Shown here piece by piece: positions 37,696-45,572 of a stretch of 64,000 nt of DNA. The notes beneath the pieces were generated by a model. That model was given only the letters and a program-made list of their open reading frames with translations. It was not told the origin of the DNA and made no database searches. Every line of letters starts with the position of its first letter. Positions within the stretch are counted from its first letter, which is position 1. Position numbers and translations under genes: made by a program. Source of the stretch: Acidobacteriota bacterium (GTDB lineage: Bacteria; Acidobacteriota; Vicinamibacteria; Vicinamibacterales; 2-12-FULL-66-21); the NCBI GenBank assembly GCA_003222675.1, contig QHWT01000068.1, positions 1-64,000 of the forward strand. Reading direction: 5' to 3'.

Positions 37696-37982
37696 ACCAC
37701 AGATACGACTCGTCCGCACCGCAGATGGCCGCAATCGAGAGCGATATCGTCCGCACGCGCGCGTCGCTCGATCGAAAGCTGCATGAGATCGAACGTCGGC
37801 TCGCGCCGGATCACGTCAAGGCAGAACTGAAGCAGGCGCTGAAGCGCCGCCTCGATCCGGACCCGTACTTTGGATGGATCGCGACGGGCCTTGTCGCGGT
37901 CGGCGGCTGGATGGCGGTGCGCGGCGCGCGGCGTCATCGCGAGGTGGAGTTCCCCGTGGGCGACTACTCCATCCCGACCTAG
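37692..37982 (+). CDS. DUF3618-type small membrane protein
   Basis: 96-codon frame (95 residues): an N-terminal helix with IESDIVRTRASLDRKLHEIERRL, then PDPYFGWIATGLVAVGGWMAVRGARR, a single TM helix. DUF3618 proteins commonly follow YqjE/DUF1469 genes, as here with a 4-nt overlap. Probable membrane-stress role is inferred from family context only. Confidence 0.85.
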   Translation: MNHRYDSSAPQMAAIESDIVRTRASLDRKLHEIERRLAPDHVKAELKQALKRRLDPDPYFGWIATGLVAVGGWMAVRGARRHREVEFPVGDYSIPT

Positions 37983-38043
37983 GATGCGGGATGCGCGTCG
38001 CGAGAACGAGCGATGCGCGGATGAAAATAGAAGCAAAAAGAAA

Positions 38044-38067
38044 GGGCGCGCCGAAGCGCGCCCTTTT
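38044..38067. terminator. Bidirectional intrinsic terminator
   Basis: GGGCGCGC-cgaa-GCGCGCCC (38044-38063) followed by TTTT on the + strand and preceded by AAAAAGAAA, which reads as a T-run on the - strand. It ends both the DUF3618 operon and the RRM gene. Confidence 0.85.
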
Positions 38068-38090
38068 GATTTCGACTGCGTGCGAGCTTC

Positions 38091-38414
38091 TTACCAGCGT
38101 GGTTCGCGACGGCCGCCGCGATTGCCACCGCCGCCGCCGAAGCCGCCACCACCGCTGCCCGTCCGTTCCTTCGGACGCGCCTCGTTCACCGTCAAGTTGC
38201 GGCCGCCGAACGAGTAGTTGTTCAGCTTCTGGATCGCGTTCTGCGCGTCCTCGTCGCTGCCCATCTCCACGAAGGCAAAGCCGCGCGCCCGGCCGGTGGC
38301 CTGGTCGCGCATCACGTTCACCGACTCCACCGTGCCGGCGCTTCCGAACAGATCCTGAAGATCCTGTTCGCCTGCGGTGTAAGGAAGGTTTCCGACGTAC
38401 AGTTTCCGAGCCAT
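38091..38414 (-). CDS. Glycine-rich RRM RNA-binding protein
   Basis: 107 residues: one RRM with RNP2 (KLYVGNL, residues 4-10) and RNP1 (RGFAFVEM, about 43-50), then a Gly/Arg-rich tail (GGGGFGGGGGNRGGRR). This is the bacterial/cyanobacterial RNA-binding Rbp type, often cold-induced, acting as an RNA chaperone in the cytoplasm. The start ATG is preceded by CAGGAG and, just before that, by a perfect hairpin at 38431-38445. Confidence 0.95.
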   Translation of the reverse strand: MARKLYVGNLPYTAGEQDLQDLFGSAGTVESVNVMRDQATGRARGFAFVEMGSDEDAQNAIQKLNNYSFGGRNLTVNEARPKERTGSGGGGFGGGGGNRGGRREPRW

Positions 38415-38430
38415 GCTGCTGACACTCCTG

Positions 38431-38476
38431 CCCCGTTGAACGGGGACGCGTGGTGATGCCGGACCGTCAACGTCCG
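38431..38476 (-). promoter_or_regulatory. 5' leader hairpins of the RRM gene
   Basis: CCCCGTTgAACGGGG (38431-38445) is a perfect 7-bp-arm hairpin directly upstream of the AGGAG ribosome-binding site. A second small hairpin, CGGAC/GTCCG, lies at 38460-38476. Leader structure that controls translation is known for cold-responsive RNA-binding genes; here it is inferred. Confidence 0.45.
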
Positions 38477-38668
38477 TTCATCGAACTAACGGGCCATGGG
38501 GTCACATGCGGACCCTGAGCGGTGGGAGAAGGCTCGTAGCTGAAAAGCGGCGGGCTGTTCTCAGACCTGACGCGCGGGATCTTAGCACGGGTCGATCCAT
38601 ATACAATCCCGGCCGTGCGGCTGCTTACCTCGGCCGTGACCCCTTACATTCTCGTCATCGGTCGAACA

Positions 38669-38714
38669 CTTCGGGCCTCGGGCTCCAGGCTTCGGGCTCC
38701 AAGCTTCAGGCTTC
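38669..38714. repeat. Heptamer tract, word CTTCGGG/CTTCAGG, overlapping a stop codon
   Basis: Period-7 words (cttcggg cctcggg ctccagg cttcggg ctccaag cttcagg) run up to the end of the ADOP permease gene; on the - strand the stop TGA (38706-38708) is part of a GCCTGAA repeat unit. The tract therefore forms the 3' end of this transcript. Confidence 0.75.
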
Positions 38715-41132
38715 TCGCAGAGCCACCATGGGATCGACTTCCGTCGCGCGTCGCGCGGGGATGTAGCACGCGGCAATTGCGACGCCGAGCAGCACCGCGG
38801 CGACGCCGGCGAACACCACCGGATCGCGACTCGTGACACCGAAGAGCAGCGACTCCAGGTAGCGCGTCACCAGCACGGCGAGGATCACGCCGAGGACGAT
38901 GCCGGCGCCCGCCGTGCGCAGCCCCTGGGTCAATACGAGCGACAGGATCGATCCGCGGTCGGCGCCGAGCGCCTGCCTGATGCCGAACTCGCGCACGCGC
39001 TGAGCGACGCCGAACGCAAGCACGCCATAGATGCCGATTGCCGAAAGGACGAGCGCGACTGCGCCGAAGAGCGCGAGCAGCGTCATCGGCGTCCGGCGGG
39101 TCTGCAGCGACCGCGCGACCCATTGATCGAGCGTCCGCACGTCCGCGATCGGCTGCTCCGGATCGATCTCGCGCACGGCCGCGCGAACCTGCGGCACGAG
39201 CGCCTGTGGATCCAGGCCGGTCTTCAGCACGAGCGCCATGGTGCGCGGCGCCGCCTGCGTTGCCGGATAGTAGATGCGCTCCTTCGTGACCGGCTGCCCC
39301 AGGTCGATGCTGTTGATCGTGCCGACGACACCGACGATCGTGAACTTCGGGCTCGTCGGCCCGCCGCGCTGAATCTGCGCCCCCAGCGGACTGCGGGCCG
39401 CGAAGTACTTCTTCACGAGGTATTCGTCGATGACGATGACGGGCGGCGCGTCGCGCGTGTCGCCGTCGCCAAACAGGCGGCCCGCCACCAGCGGAATCTG
39501 CATCGCCTTGAAGTACTCGCCGCCGACGACCTCCTGCCGTCCGTGCGGCGCCGGATCGCCCGGCGCCTGGTTCAGCCCGACAATCGAGTACGACCCGGAG
39601 CTGACATTCCCATTGAACGGCACGTTCGTCGTGAGTCCCGCCGACGTGACGCCCGGAATGCTTCGCACCTTGTCGAGCGCACGCGTCCAGAACGCCACCC
39701 GCGCCCCATCGTCGGGATAACGCGAGGCCGGGAGAGCGAGTTGCGCGGTGAGCACGTTGTCGGTCGAGAAGCCCGGATTCACATCCTGCAGCCGCGCGAA
39801 GCTCTTGATCAGCAGTACCGCGCAAATGAGCAGCACCACCGCGAGCGCCGTCTCCGCGATCACCAGCAGGCCGCGCGTGGCGCCGGTCGATCTGCCCGAG
39901 GTCCCCCGCGTGCTGTCGTCCTTCAGGTACGCCGCAGCGTTCCCTCGAGCGATCGTGATCGCGGGTGCAATGCCGAACACGAGGCCTGTGAGAAGCGCGA
40001 GGCCGGCGGTGAACAACAGCACCGCGGGATGGAGCGATGCGTCGGGTGAGCCGGGAATCTCAGTCGTGCTGATCGCAATGAGCGCCTTAACGCCGATCAA
40101 GCCGAGCACCAGCCCGCCGGCGGCGCCGCCAATCGACAGCACGATCCCTTCGGTCAGCAGCTGTCGGAGGATGCGCCACTGTCCCGCCCCGAGCGTTGAG
40201 CGGATTGCCAGCTCGCGTGACCGCGCGGTCGCCCGCATCAGCAGCAGGTTCGCCACGTTCGCGCACGCGATCAGCAGCACGACGATGACGCCGGCCTGCA
40301 GCACGTAGAGGGCCGCCCGGACGTCGCCGACGATCTGATCGCGCATGCTCACCGCGAAGCCGCCGAATCCGCTCGTCTTCGCGAACGCCGCGCGGGCCGG
40401 CAGGCGTTCGATGTTGCGATCGACGATGGTCTTGAATTGCGCGTCGGCCTGCGCGATGGTCGCGCCTGGACGAAGCCGCGCGATCATCGAGCTGAATTCA
40501 TTGCCCCTCGCATTGTCGGACATCTGCTCCGGCGTGAACGAGAACGGGATCAGCAGCGCAACGTTGCGCGCAGGCAGCTCGAAATCCGCTGGCAACACGC
40601 CCACCACGCGATAGGCTTCACCGTTGACCCTGATGTCGCGGCCGACGATGCCGCGATCCGATGCGTAATGCGACGTCCACAATCCGTACGTCAGGATCGC
40701 GAACTTGTCGGCGTTGGGCTTCGCTTCGTCGTCGGAGAATCCACGTCCGAGAAACGGATAACGCTGCAGGGCGGAGAAGAAGGACGGCGTCACCGCGAGC
40801 GCGCCCAGTTGTTCGGGATTGCCGCCTTCGTTCAGGTTGGCGCTGCGTCGCGTGAAGAGCGTCGCGTCCTCGACGGCGGGCGCCTGCGCCCGGCGGTCGA
40901 GGTAATCGGGAATCGAGACGCTCGCCTGCGGAAGATTGATGCCCGGATACGTGTTCCACACGAACACCAGGCGGCCGGCGTCCGGATACGGCAGCGGCCG
41001 CAGGAGGATTTGATAGAGGAGGCTGAAAATCGCCGTGTTCGCGCCAATGCCGAGCGTCAGCGTCAGGACGGCAACGAGCGTGAAAATCGGCTGTTTGCGC
41101 AACGCGCGCAGCGCATACCGAAAGTCGTGCAT
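38706..41132 (-). CDS. ADOP-type ABC transporter permease (MacB/FtsX family)
   Basis: 808 residues with the same duplicated layout as the permease at 5.6-8.1 kb: N-terminal MHDFRYALRALRKQPIF and TM (LTLTLGIGANTAIFSLLY), core domain, FtsX block (GVIVVLLIACANVANLLLMRA), second TM, core and FtsX block (IGIYGVLAFGVAQRVREFGIRQALGA) and the PARRATEVDPMVALR end. No ATPase gene is adjacent. It is clearly a paralogue, not a recent duplicate, of the other copies. Its 5' leader is interrupted: a group II intron ends 42 nt upstream of the start codon. Confidence 0.93.
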   Translation of the reverse strand: MHDFRYALRALRKQPIFTLVAVLTLTLGIGANTAIFSLLYQILLRPLPYPDAGRLVFVWNTYPGINLPQASVSIPDYLDRRAQAPAVEDATLFTRRSANLNEGGNPEQLGALAVTPSFFSALQRYPFLGRGFSDDEAKPNADKFAILTYGLWTSHYASDRGIVGRDIRVNGEAYRVVGVLPADFELPARNVALLIPFSFTPEQMSDNARGNEFSSMIARLRPGATIAQADAQFKTIVDRNIERLPARAAFAKTSGFGGFAVSMRDQIVGDVRAALYVLQAGVIVVLLIACANVANLLLMRATARSRELAIRSTLGAGQWRILRQLLTEGIVLSIGGAAGGLVLGLIGVKALIAISTTEIPGSPDASLHPAVLLFTAGLALLTGLVFGIAPAITIARGNAAAYLKDDSTRGTSGRSTGATRGLLVIAETALAVVLLICAVLLIKSFARLQDVNPGFSTDNVLTAQLALPASRYPDDGARVAFWTRALDKVRSIPGVTSAGLTTNVPFNGNVSSGSYSIVGLNQAPGDPAPHGRQEVVGGEYFKAMQIPLVAGRLFGDGDTRDAPPVIVIDEYLVKKYFAARSPLGAQIQRGGPTSPKFTIVGVVGTINSIDLGQPVTKERIYYPATQAAPRTMALVLKTGLDPQALVPQVRAAVREIDPEQPIADVRTLDQWVARSLQTRRTPMTLLALFGAVALVLSAIGIYGVLAFGVAQRVREFGIRQALGADRGSILSLVLTQGLRTAGAGIVLGVILAVLVTRYLESLLFGVTSRDPVVFAGVAAVLLGVAIAACYIPARRATEVDPMVALREA

Positions 41133-41215
41133 GCGCGCTTAGACGTGGGGAGAAAGTGGAAGGTTTGAAATTCTGTCGCGGTAGGGACGCCGGTTGACCC
41201 GGAGCCCCCCGCACA

Positions 41216-41248
41216 GATCCGTACGTGCAGAATTGCTGCATACGGCTC
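41216..41248 (-). ncRNA. Group II intron domain V
   Basis: 33-nt hairpin with lower stem GAGCCGUA/UACGGAUC, a two-base CG bulge and upper stem UGCAG/CUGCA closed by a CAAUU-type loop. This is the catalytic core hairpin of group II introns, immediately 3' of the maturase stop codon. Confidence 0.85.
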
Positions 41249-42745
41249 CTACCTTGGATGCATCGCGTCGAAGCGCACGTTCGGGTGCGGATGCAGAATG
41301 CGGGCACTGGGTATCCACACATCAACGAGTCGCAGGAACCGCACCCAGGTCAACCGCCGACGCGGCCCACGACGCCGAAGCGCGCGATACCAGCGCCACA
41401 TAACCTGAGTTCGAAAGCTGTTCAGACGATCCATGTTGCCGGGCACCGCGTGGTAGTTGAAGTAGCCTTGGACAACGGCTCTCAGCCACCGGCCCGTCAT
41501 CGGCGCTGGCTCATGCCAGCGGCGACGAAGCGCCTCTTTGATTACCGCGAGCTTGGCGGAGAAGCGCCGCCGAATCGTCTGGCGTTTGACGATGAACCGA
41601 CCGGTCTTCCGGGTTGTCCCGCAGATATGGGTGAAGCCCAGGAAGTCGAACGTCTCCGGCTTGCTCTCGCCTCGCGCCTTTCGGTGGTCGGCTGCGTGTC
41701 GCCCGAACTCAATCAGGCGGGTCTTGTCCGGGTGCAGCTCTACCCCGAACGCGGCCAAGCGCGCTCGCCACGCCGCGAGGAAGCGCTCGGCATCACGTCG
41801 ATGCTCGAAACCCACCACGATGTCATCCGCGTAGCGAACGACGATCATGTCGCCGCCGGCGTGTTGCCGGCGCCAGCGGTGGGCCCCCAGGTCGAAGACA
41901 TAGTGCAGGTAGACATTCGCCAGCAGCGGCGAGATGACCGCGCCTTGCGGCGTGCCCACTTCTGTTTTCGACCACTCGCCGTCTTCCGACACGCCCGCTC
42001 TCAGCCACTTCTGGATGAGGCGCAGGATGCGCCGGTCGGCGATGCGGTGCTCGACGAACTTCTTCAGCCATCCGTGATCGATGGTGTCGAAGAACCCACG
42101 GATGTCCGCGTCAAGCACCCAGTTCACCTGCTTGCGCATGAGACCCACCCAGAGCGCATCCAACGCGTGATGCGGACTGCGCTTGGGGCGGAACCCATAC
42201 GAGAAGCCTACGAAATCCTCTTCGTAAATCTGATTGAGGACCGTCCCGACCGCGTGCTGGACAATCTTGTCTTCCAGCGCCGCGATGCCGAGCGGGCGCT
42301 GCCGCCCGTCAGGTTTCGGGATGTAGGCGCGCTTGGACGGCTGCGCCCGGTACGTCCCCTGATGCACACGGCCGTGCAGTGCACGCAGTCGTGTGTCGAG
42401 GTCCGTCTCGTACTCCGTCCATGTCACACCGTCCACTCCAGGCGCGGCCTCTCGCTTCAGGGCATAGAAGCTCACCTGCAGTTGTGCGACGGTCACGTGA
42501 TGAAGCAGCGCGGTGAACCGTGCCCGCTTGTCTCGTCGTGCGACTTCCCGCACACCGAGCAGCGCGCTCGACTCGCCAGTCCGGCGCTGCGTCCGGGGCG
42601 CGGTCGCCTGCTCGGTGTTCTCCTTGGTCGGTCGCCTTCCCTCCAGGACCTCCGTGGACTCACCGGCGTCCTCGTTCGGCCCCTTCGTCGGTACTACGCG
42701 ACCGTCCGCCTCCCCATCAACGTGCGCGCTGGACGGGCGGCTCAT
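41249..42745 (-). CDS. ltrA: Group II intron reverse transcriptase/maturase
   Basis: 498 residues from ATG 42745 (the frame stays open to 43009 within the intron's 5' domains). Reverse transcriptase blocks: APGVDGVTW, YIPKPDGRQRPLGIAALEDKIVQ, DADIRGFFDTIDH, GTPQGAVISPLLANVYLHY, and the catalytic RYADDIVV. The C-terminal maturase X/GIIM region follows (WLRAVVQGYFNYHAVPGN, WRWYRALRRRG). No HNH endonuclease follows, as usual for class C. It promotes splicing and retromobility of its own intron. All RT residues look intact, so it may be active. Confidence 0.95.
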   Translation of the reverse strand: MSRPSSAHVDGEADGRVVPTKGPNEDAGESTEVLEGRRPTKENTEQATAPRTQRRTGESSALLGVREVARRDKRARFTALLHHVTVAQLQVSFYALKREAAPGVDGVTWTEYETDLDTRLRALHGRVHQGTYRAQPSKRAYIPKPDGRQRPLGIAALEDKIVQHAVGTVLNQIYEEDFVGFSYGFRPKRSPHHALDALWVGLMRKQVNWVLDADIRGFFDTIDHGWLKKFVEHRIADRRILRLIQKWLRAGVSEDGEWSKTEVGTPQGAVISPLLANVYLHYVFDLGAHRWRRQHAGGDMIVVRYADDIVVGFEHRRDAERFLAAWRARLAAFGVELHPDKTRLIEFGRHAADHRKARGESKPETFDFLGFTHICGTTRKTGRFIVKRQTIRRRFSAKLAVIKEALRRRWHEPAPMTGRWLRAVVQGYFNYHAVPGNMDRLNSFRTQVMWRWYRALRRRGPRRRLTWVRFLRLVDVWIPSARILHPHPNVRFDAMHPR

Positions 42746-43119
42746 GGCCTTTTCCAGCCGGCCCGCTCCGTCGTGGCTGTCGGGCGTTGACGGGGTCTCC
42801 CGGTTCTCGCGCGCGGAGTTTCCCTGCATGCGAGGGGTCTCAGACTGCGCGGAGTCGCGCACCGGCTCGCGATAACGCCGGCTCGCGTGTGGCCTTCCGC
42901 TTTGCTGAACAGCGTCGGCACTCCGGTGGCGATTGTTTCGCAGCTCAATACCCTGCCTGCATGTGCCCCTGTCAACGCTTCGATGGCGTCCTTGCGGACA
43001 GCCACGCATGACTCGGGGTCAGGATGGATCGCTACTCCTTTCCTGTGAGACTCTTGCATTCTCGACTCCGCGCCGGTTTATCCCGGCGCACTCAGCAGCC
43101 TGTTAAGGCTCAGGCTGGC

Positions 43120-43704
43120 TCAGGGCTTCTCGATGATGTCGAGGATCTCGCTGACTGCGTGGCGCCCCTTGTCTTCCGCATACCACCGGTGCCGCAGCTC
43201 GCGGACCTGGTCTGGATAGAGGCCCTCGCCGCGCTCGTCGATGTAGTGGAGCAGCGCAGCCGGACGCTCGATGAATACGCCCTTCACCGCACCGCGATTA
43301 TCGAGGACGACGATCGTCGGGGTCGCCGTGCGCCCATCCGGAGTCTGGTGCGCGTCCTTGACCTCCTGCCCCGCCGCCGACGAGACGATCCGCATCGATA
43401 GCTTCTCGGGAACCGATTCGGCGAGCTTCGCGAGATACGGCAGGGTATTGACCGAATCGTGGCACGAATCATCCGCGACGACGAGCAGCTGCCAGTGTCC
43501 CTTCAGCGCGCGCGCACGCGCCAGCGCCTCATCGTCGATCGTGGCGTGCGCGTACTTGTTGCGCCACTCGTCCGCCAGCACGCGCGCATTCGACAGGAAT
43601 TCGCCGAACGGAATTCCCTTTTCGTAGTACGACGCGTAGTCCACGCCGTGCTGCGCCAGTGAATGGACGCCGATCGCCATCAGCAGGACGAGAGAATTGA
43701 TCAT
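43120..43704 (-). CDS. Thioredoxin-fold family protein without CxxC
   Basis: 194 residues with a hydrophobic N-terminus that may be a signal peptide. The region HWQLLVVADDSCHDSVNTLPYLAKLAE resembles the thioredoxin_9-type fold, and TPTIVVLDNRG is the cis-Pro strand. The active site reads SCHDS, with a single Cys, so it is not a classic dithiol oxidoreductase. The C-terminus is a helical tail. It ends 29 nt before the group II intron and may originally have been followed by the ADOP permease. Confidence 0.75.
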   Translation of the reverse strand: MINSLVLLMAIGVHSLAQHGVDYASYYEKGIPFGEFLSNARVLADEWRNKYAHATIDDEALARARALKGHWQLLVVADDSCHDSVNTLPYLAKLAESVPEKLSMRIVSSAAGQEVKDAHQTPDGRTATPTIVVLDNRGAVKGVFIERPAALLHYIDERGEGLYPDQVRELRHRWYAEDKGRHAVSEILDIIEKP

Positions 43705-43705
43705 G

Positions 43706-43788
43706 GCTTCGGGCTTCAGGCTTCAGGCTTCGGGCTTCGGGCTTCGGGTTCGGACCTCGGACCTCGGACCTCGGACCTCGGATCCATA
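43706..43788. repeat. Double heptamer tract: CTTCGGG/CTTCAGG then GGACCTC
   Basis: Seven 7-mers of the CTTCRGG word (about 43708-43752) pass into four copies of GGACCTC (about 43751-43785). Two different words of the same period thus adjoin. It separates the divergent thioredoxin-like and FKBP genes, so both promoters must lie in or beside the tract. Confidence 0.85.
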
Positions 43789-43797
43789 ATAAGCGGT

Positions 43798-44241
43798 ATG
43801 TCGACCCACTCATATTTCAGTCTTGTCATTGCCCTGGCCGTCGTGGCGCTGCTGGCTGGATGCGGCGGGAGCTCCACTCCGACGGCCCCCGATCAAAGCA
43901 GCGTCCCGTTTTCGCAGGCGGAACTGCGCGAGGGAACCGGGGCGGAAGCGACGAGCGGGAAGAGGCTGGCCGTGAACTACGCCGGATGGCTGTACAGTCC
44001 GACGGCGGCCGAAAACAAGGGAGCGCTCTTCGACACGAGCGTCGGGCGCGGCGCGTTTTCGTTTACGCTCGGCATCGGCCAGGTGATCGCGGGATGGGAC
44101 CAGGGTCTCGCGGGATTGAAAGTCGGCGGCGTGCGCCGGCTCGTGATCCCGCCGTCACTCGCTTACGGCGCGAGCGGCAACGGGCCGATTCCGCCGAACG
44201 CGGCGCTCGTCTTCGAGATCGAGTTGCTTGACGTGCAGTAG
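43798..44241 (+). CDS. FKBP-type peptidyl-prolyl isomerase lipoprotein
   Basis: 147 residues. A lipoprotein signal (VIALAVVALLAGC) is followed by a Ser/Thr/Pro linker and one FKBP domain: LAVNYAGWLYS, FDTSVGRGAFSFTLGIGQVIAGWDQGL, RRLVIPPSLAYG, IPPNAALVFEIELLDV. The key pocket residues (Tyr, Phe-Asp, Val-Ile, Trp, Tyr) are kept, so it should be an active folding catalyst at the envelope. ATG 43798 starts the lipoprotein signal; the longer frame runs back through heptamer DNA. Its last 87 nt overlap the PHP gene on the other strand. Confidence 0.93.
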   Translation: MSTHSYFSLVIALAVVALLAGCGGSSTPTAPDQSSVPFSQAELREGTGAEATSGKRLAVNYAGWLYSPTAAENKGALFDTSVGRGAFSFTLGIGQVIAGWDQGLAGLKVGGVRRLVIPPSLAYGASGNGPIPPNAALVFEIELLDVQ

Positions 44242-44901
44242 CCGGTGGCGCAGCATCATGCCGCCGAGCACCAGCGCGAGCTCGCTCAACGGCACCGGCT
44301 CGGTCGCAACCTCCACGCGCCCGTCACGCACCGCCGCGCAAATCGCGTCCGCGTGCGCTTCGGAAGCGACGAGCGAATGCGTGCGACCGAGTTGACGGAT
44401 GTCGTGCGTGTCCGAGTTGCCGACGATCGGCTTTCCGTGCGCCCGCGCCCACCGCGCGGCGCGCGAGTTGAAGTCCAGCCGCTTCGTCCAGAAATAGCTC
44501 CACTCCACGGCGTCGAACAGGTGGGCGTGTCTATCGAGCTGACGCCCCAGGCACGAGGCGCCGGGAAAGAATGGATGCGGTGCGATGACGATTCCGTTCG
44601 CGCGCGACTTCAGCCACTCGAGGTCGCGGAACGTAAAAATCGATTCCGCCGCGGCACGCGCGAAGTTGATCAGCAGGACATGCTTGCCTTCAATTGTCCT
44701 CTCGATCCCGGGAAGCAGAACGACGCCGCGCTCGCGCGCGAATGCTGTAAGGGACGAGTCATCCAGCTGACGATCGTGCAGTGTGATCGCCAGCGCGCCA
44801 TAGCCAGCGGCGGCGGCCCGATCGATGAGCATCGCCGCGTCGTGGTGTATCAGATCGACCGGATCTTCACCGCTGTGGAGATGAAAGTCTACTTTCAACA
44901 C
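44155..44901 (-). CDS. PHP domain metal-dependent phosphoesterase
   Basis: About 248 residues from GTG 44901, chosen because GGAAGG lies just upstream and the protein then starts VLKVDFHLHSGEDP; the frame is open to 44964. Metal ligands of the PHP fold are visible: DFHLHS, ITLHD, PGIE, APHPFFPG and GNSDTHD. Relatives hydrolyse small phosphoesters or nucleotides; the substrate is unknown. The last 29 codons (MLRHRLLHVKQLDLEDE and on) lie antisense to the FKBP gene. Confidence 0.85.
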   Translation of the reverse strand: MLKVDFHLHSGEDPVDLIHHDAAMLIDRAAAAGYGALAITLHDRQLDDSSLTAFARERGVVLLPGIERTIEGKHVLLINFARAAAESIFTFRDLEWLKSRANGIVIAPHPFFPGASCLGRQLDRHAHLFDAVEWSYFWTKRLDFNSRAARWARAHGKPIVGNSDTHDIRQLGRTHSLVASEAHADAICAAVRDGRVEVATEPVPLSELALVLGGMMLRHRLLHVKQLDLEDERRVRRNRPVAARAVSE

Positions 44902-44977
44902 GCCTTCCGCCCATGAAGTGTTCGTTTCCGACCAGTTTCCCTGCGTCACCCCGCAGTTGAGCAAAGGGCGTTCCTGG

Positions 44978-45004
44978 TCGGTGGTCGGTGGTCGGTGGTC
45001 GGGG
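44978..45004. repeat. Heptamer tract, word GGTCGGT
   Basis: Three and a half copies of ggtcggt in the gap before the leftward lipoprotein gene's end; the same 7-nt period as the other tracts with a different word. Confidence 0.75.
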
Positions 45005-45087
45005 CGCGGTGGGCCGGTTGGCGGGGAGATCGGGTAAATTACAAAACTCGCGGGTTCCGCGTCAGGTCAATGTTGGACGGAAGATTT

Positions 45088-45477
45088 TCACTGCTTAATG
45101 ACACGAACGGCTTCCGAGCGTGCGCTCTCGCGCGACGCGCTCTCGTCGGTGACGAATCCGGCAACCTGCAATGTGTGTGATCCGGCCGCCATCACGGGCA
45201 GCTGGCACGTGCACGCGAAGCGACCGCTCGTCGACGTCGATCCACACGACACATCTGTCGCTTCGCTGCGGGTATTGTCTACATACATCGCGTAACGGAA
45301 CGACGCCAGCTCCCCGGTATCTGTTGCGGGCTGCTCCCATCCAAAGCGTTCGAGGCCGCTGATCCTCTCCACGTCGCTCGATCCTGCCGCGCCGGACGAG
45401 CCGCCGCACGCCGAAAGCACAAGGCACACGGACGATACGGCCATACGCGCTGAGAGACGATGAACAAAAAGGCTCAT
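45088..45477 (-). CDS. Hypothetical lipoprotein
   Basis: 129 residues with a lipobox (SSVCLVLSAC then GGSSG) after a short N-terminal TM segment. The mature part (RFGWEQPATDTGELASFRYAMYVDN and a C-terminal SHTLQVAGFVTDES) looks like a small beta-sandwich of FN3 type and has three Cys residues. No family was recognised. Divergent from the sugar dehydrogenase gene. Confidence 0.7.
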   Translation of the reverse strand: MSLFVHRLSARMAVSSVCLVLSACGGSSGAAGSSDVERISGLERFGWEQPATDTGELASFRYAMYVDNTRSEATDVSCGSTSTSGRFACTCQLPVMAAGSHTLQVAGFVTDESASRESARSEAVRVIKQ

Positions 45478-45572
45478 GGCTTATGATTCATCGCTGATGC
45501 TGGCTTATTGTCCCCGTCTGAAGCCTCGAGCCGCCGTGAGCGATGAGCCATGACCCTCACTATAATCGCGTG

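Larger units (their letters stand above)
41175..43091 (-). mobile_element. Complete group II intron (bacterial class C-like)
   Basis: The 5' boundary is set by GTGCGCC on the - strand at 43091-43085, followed by a GC-rich hairpin. Downstream of the maturase, 41248-41216 folds as domain V: GAGCCGTA/TACGGATC stem, CG bulge and TGCAG/CTGCA upper stem. Domain VI follows and the 3' end is CTACCGCGAC at 41175. Total about 1917 nt. The 5' exon has a perfect hairpin (CAGCCTG-8 nt-CAGGCTG, 43096-43117) four bases before the insertion point; class C introns favour sites after terminator-like hairpins. Inserted between the thioredoxin-like gene and the ADOP permease. Confidence 0.88.
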
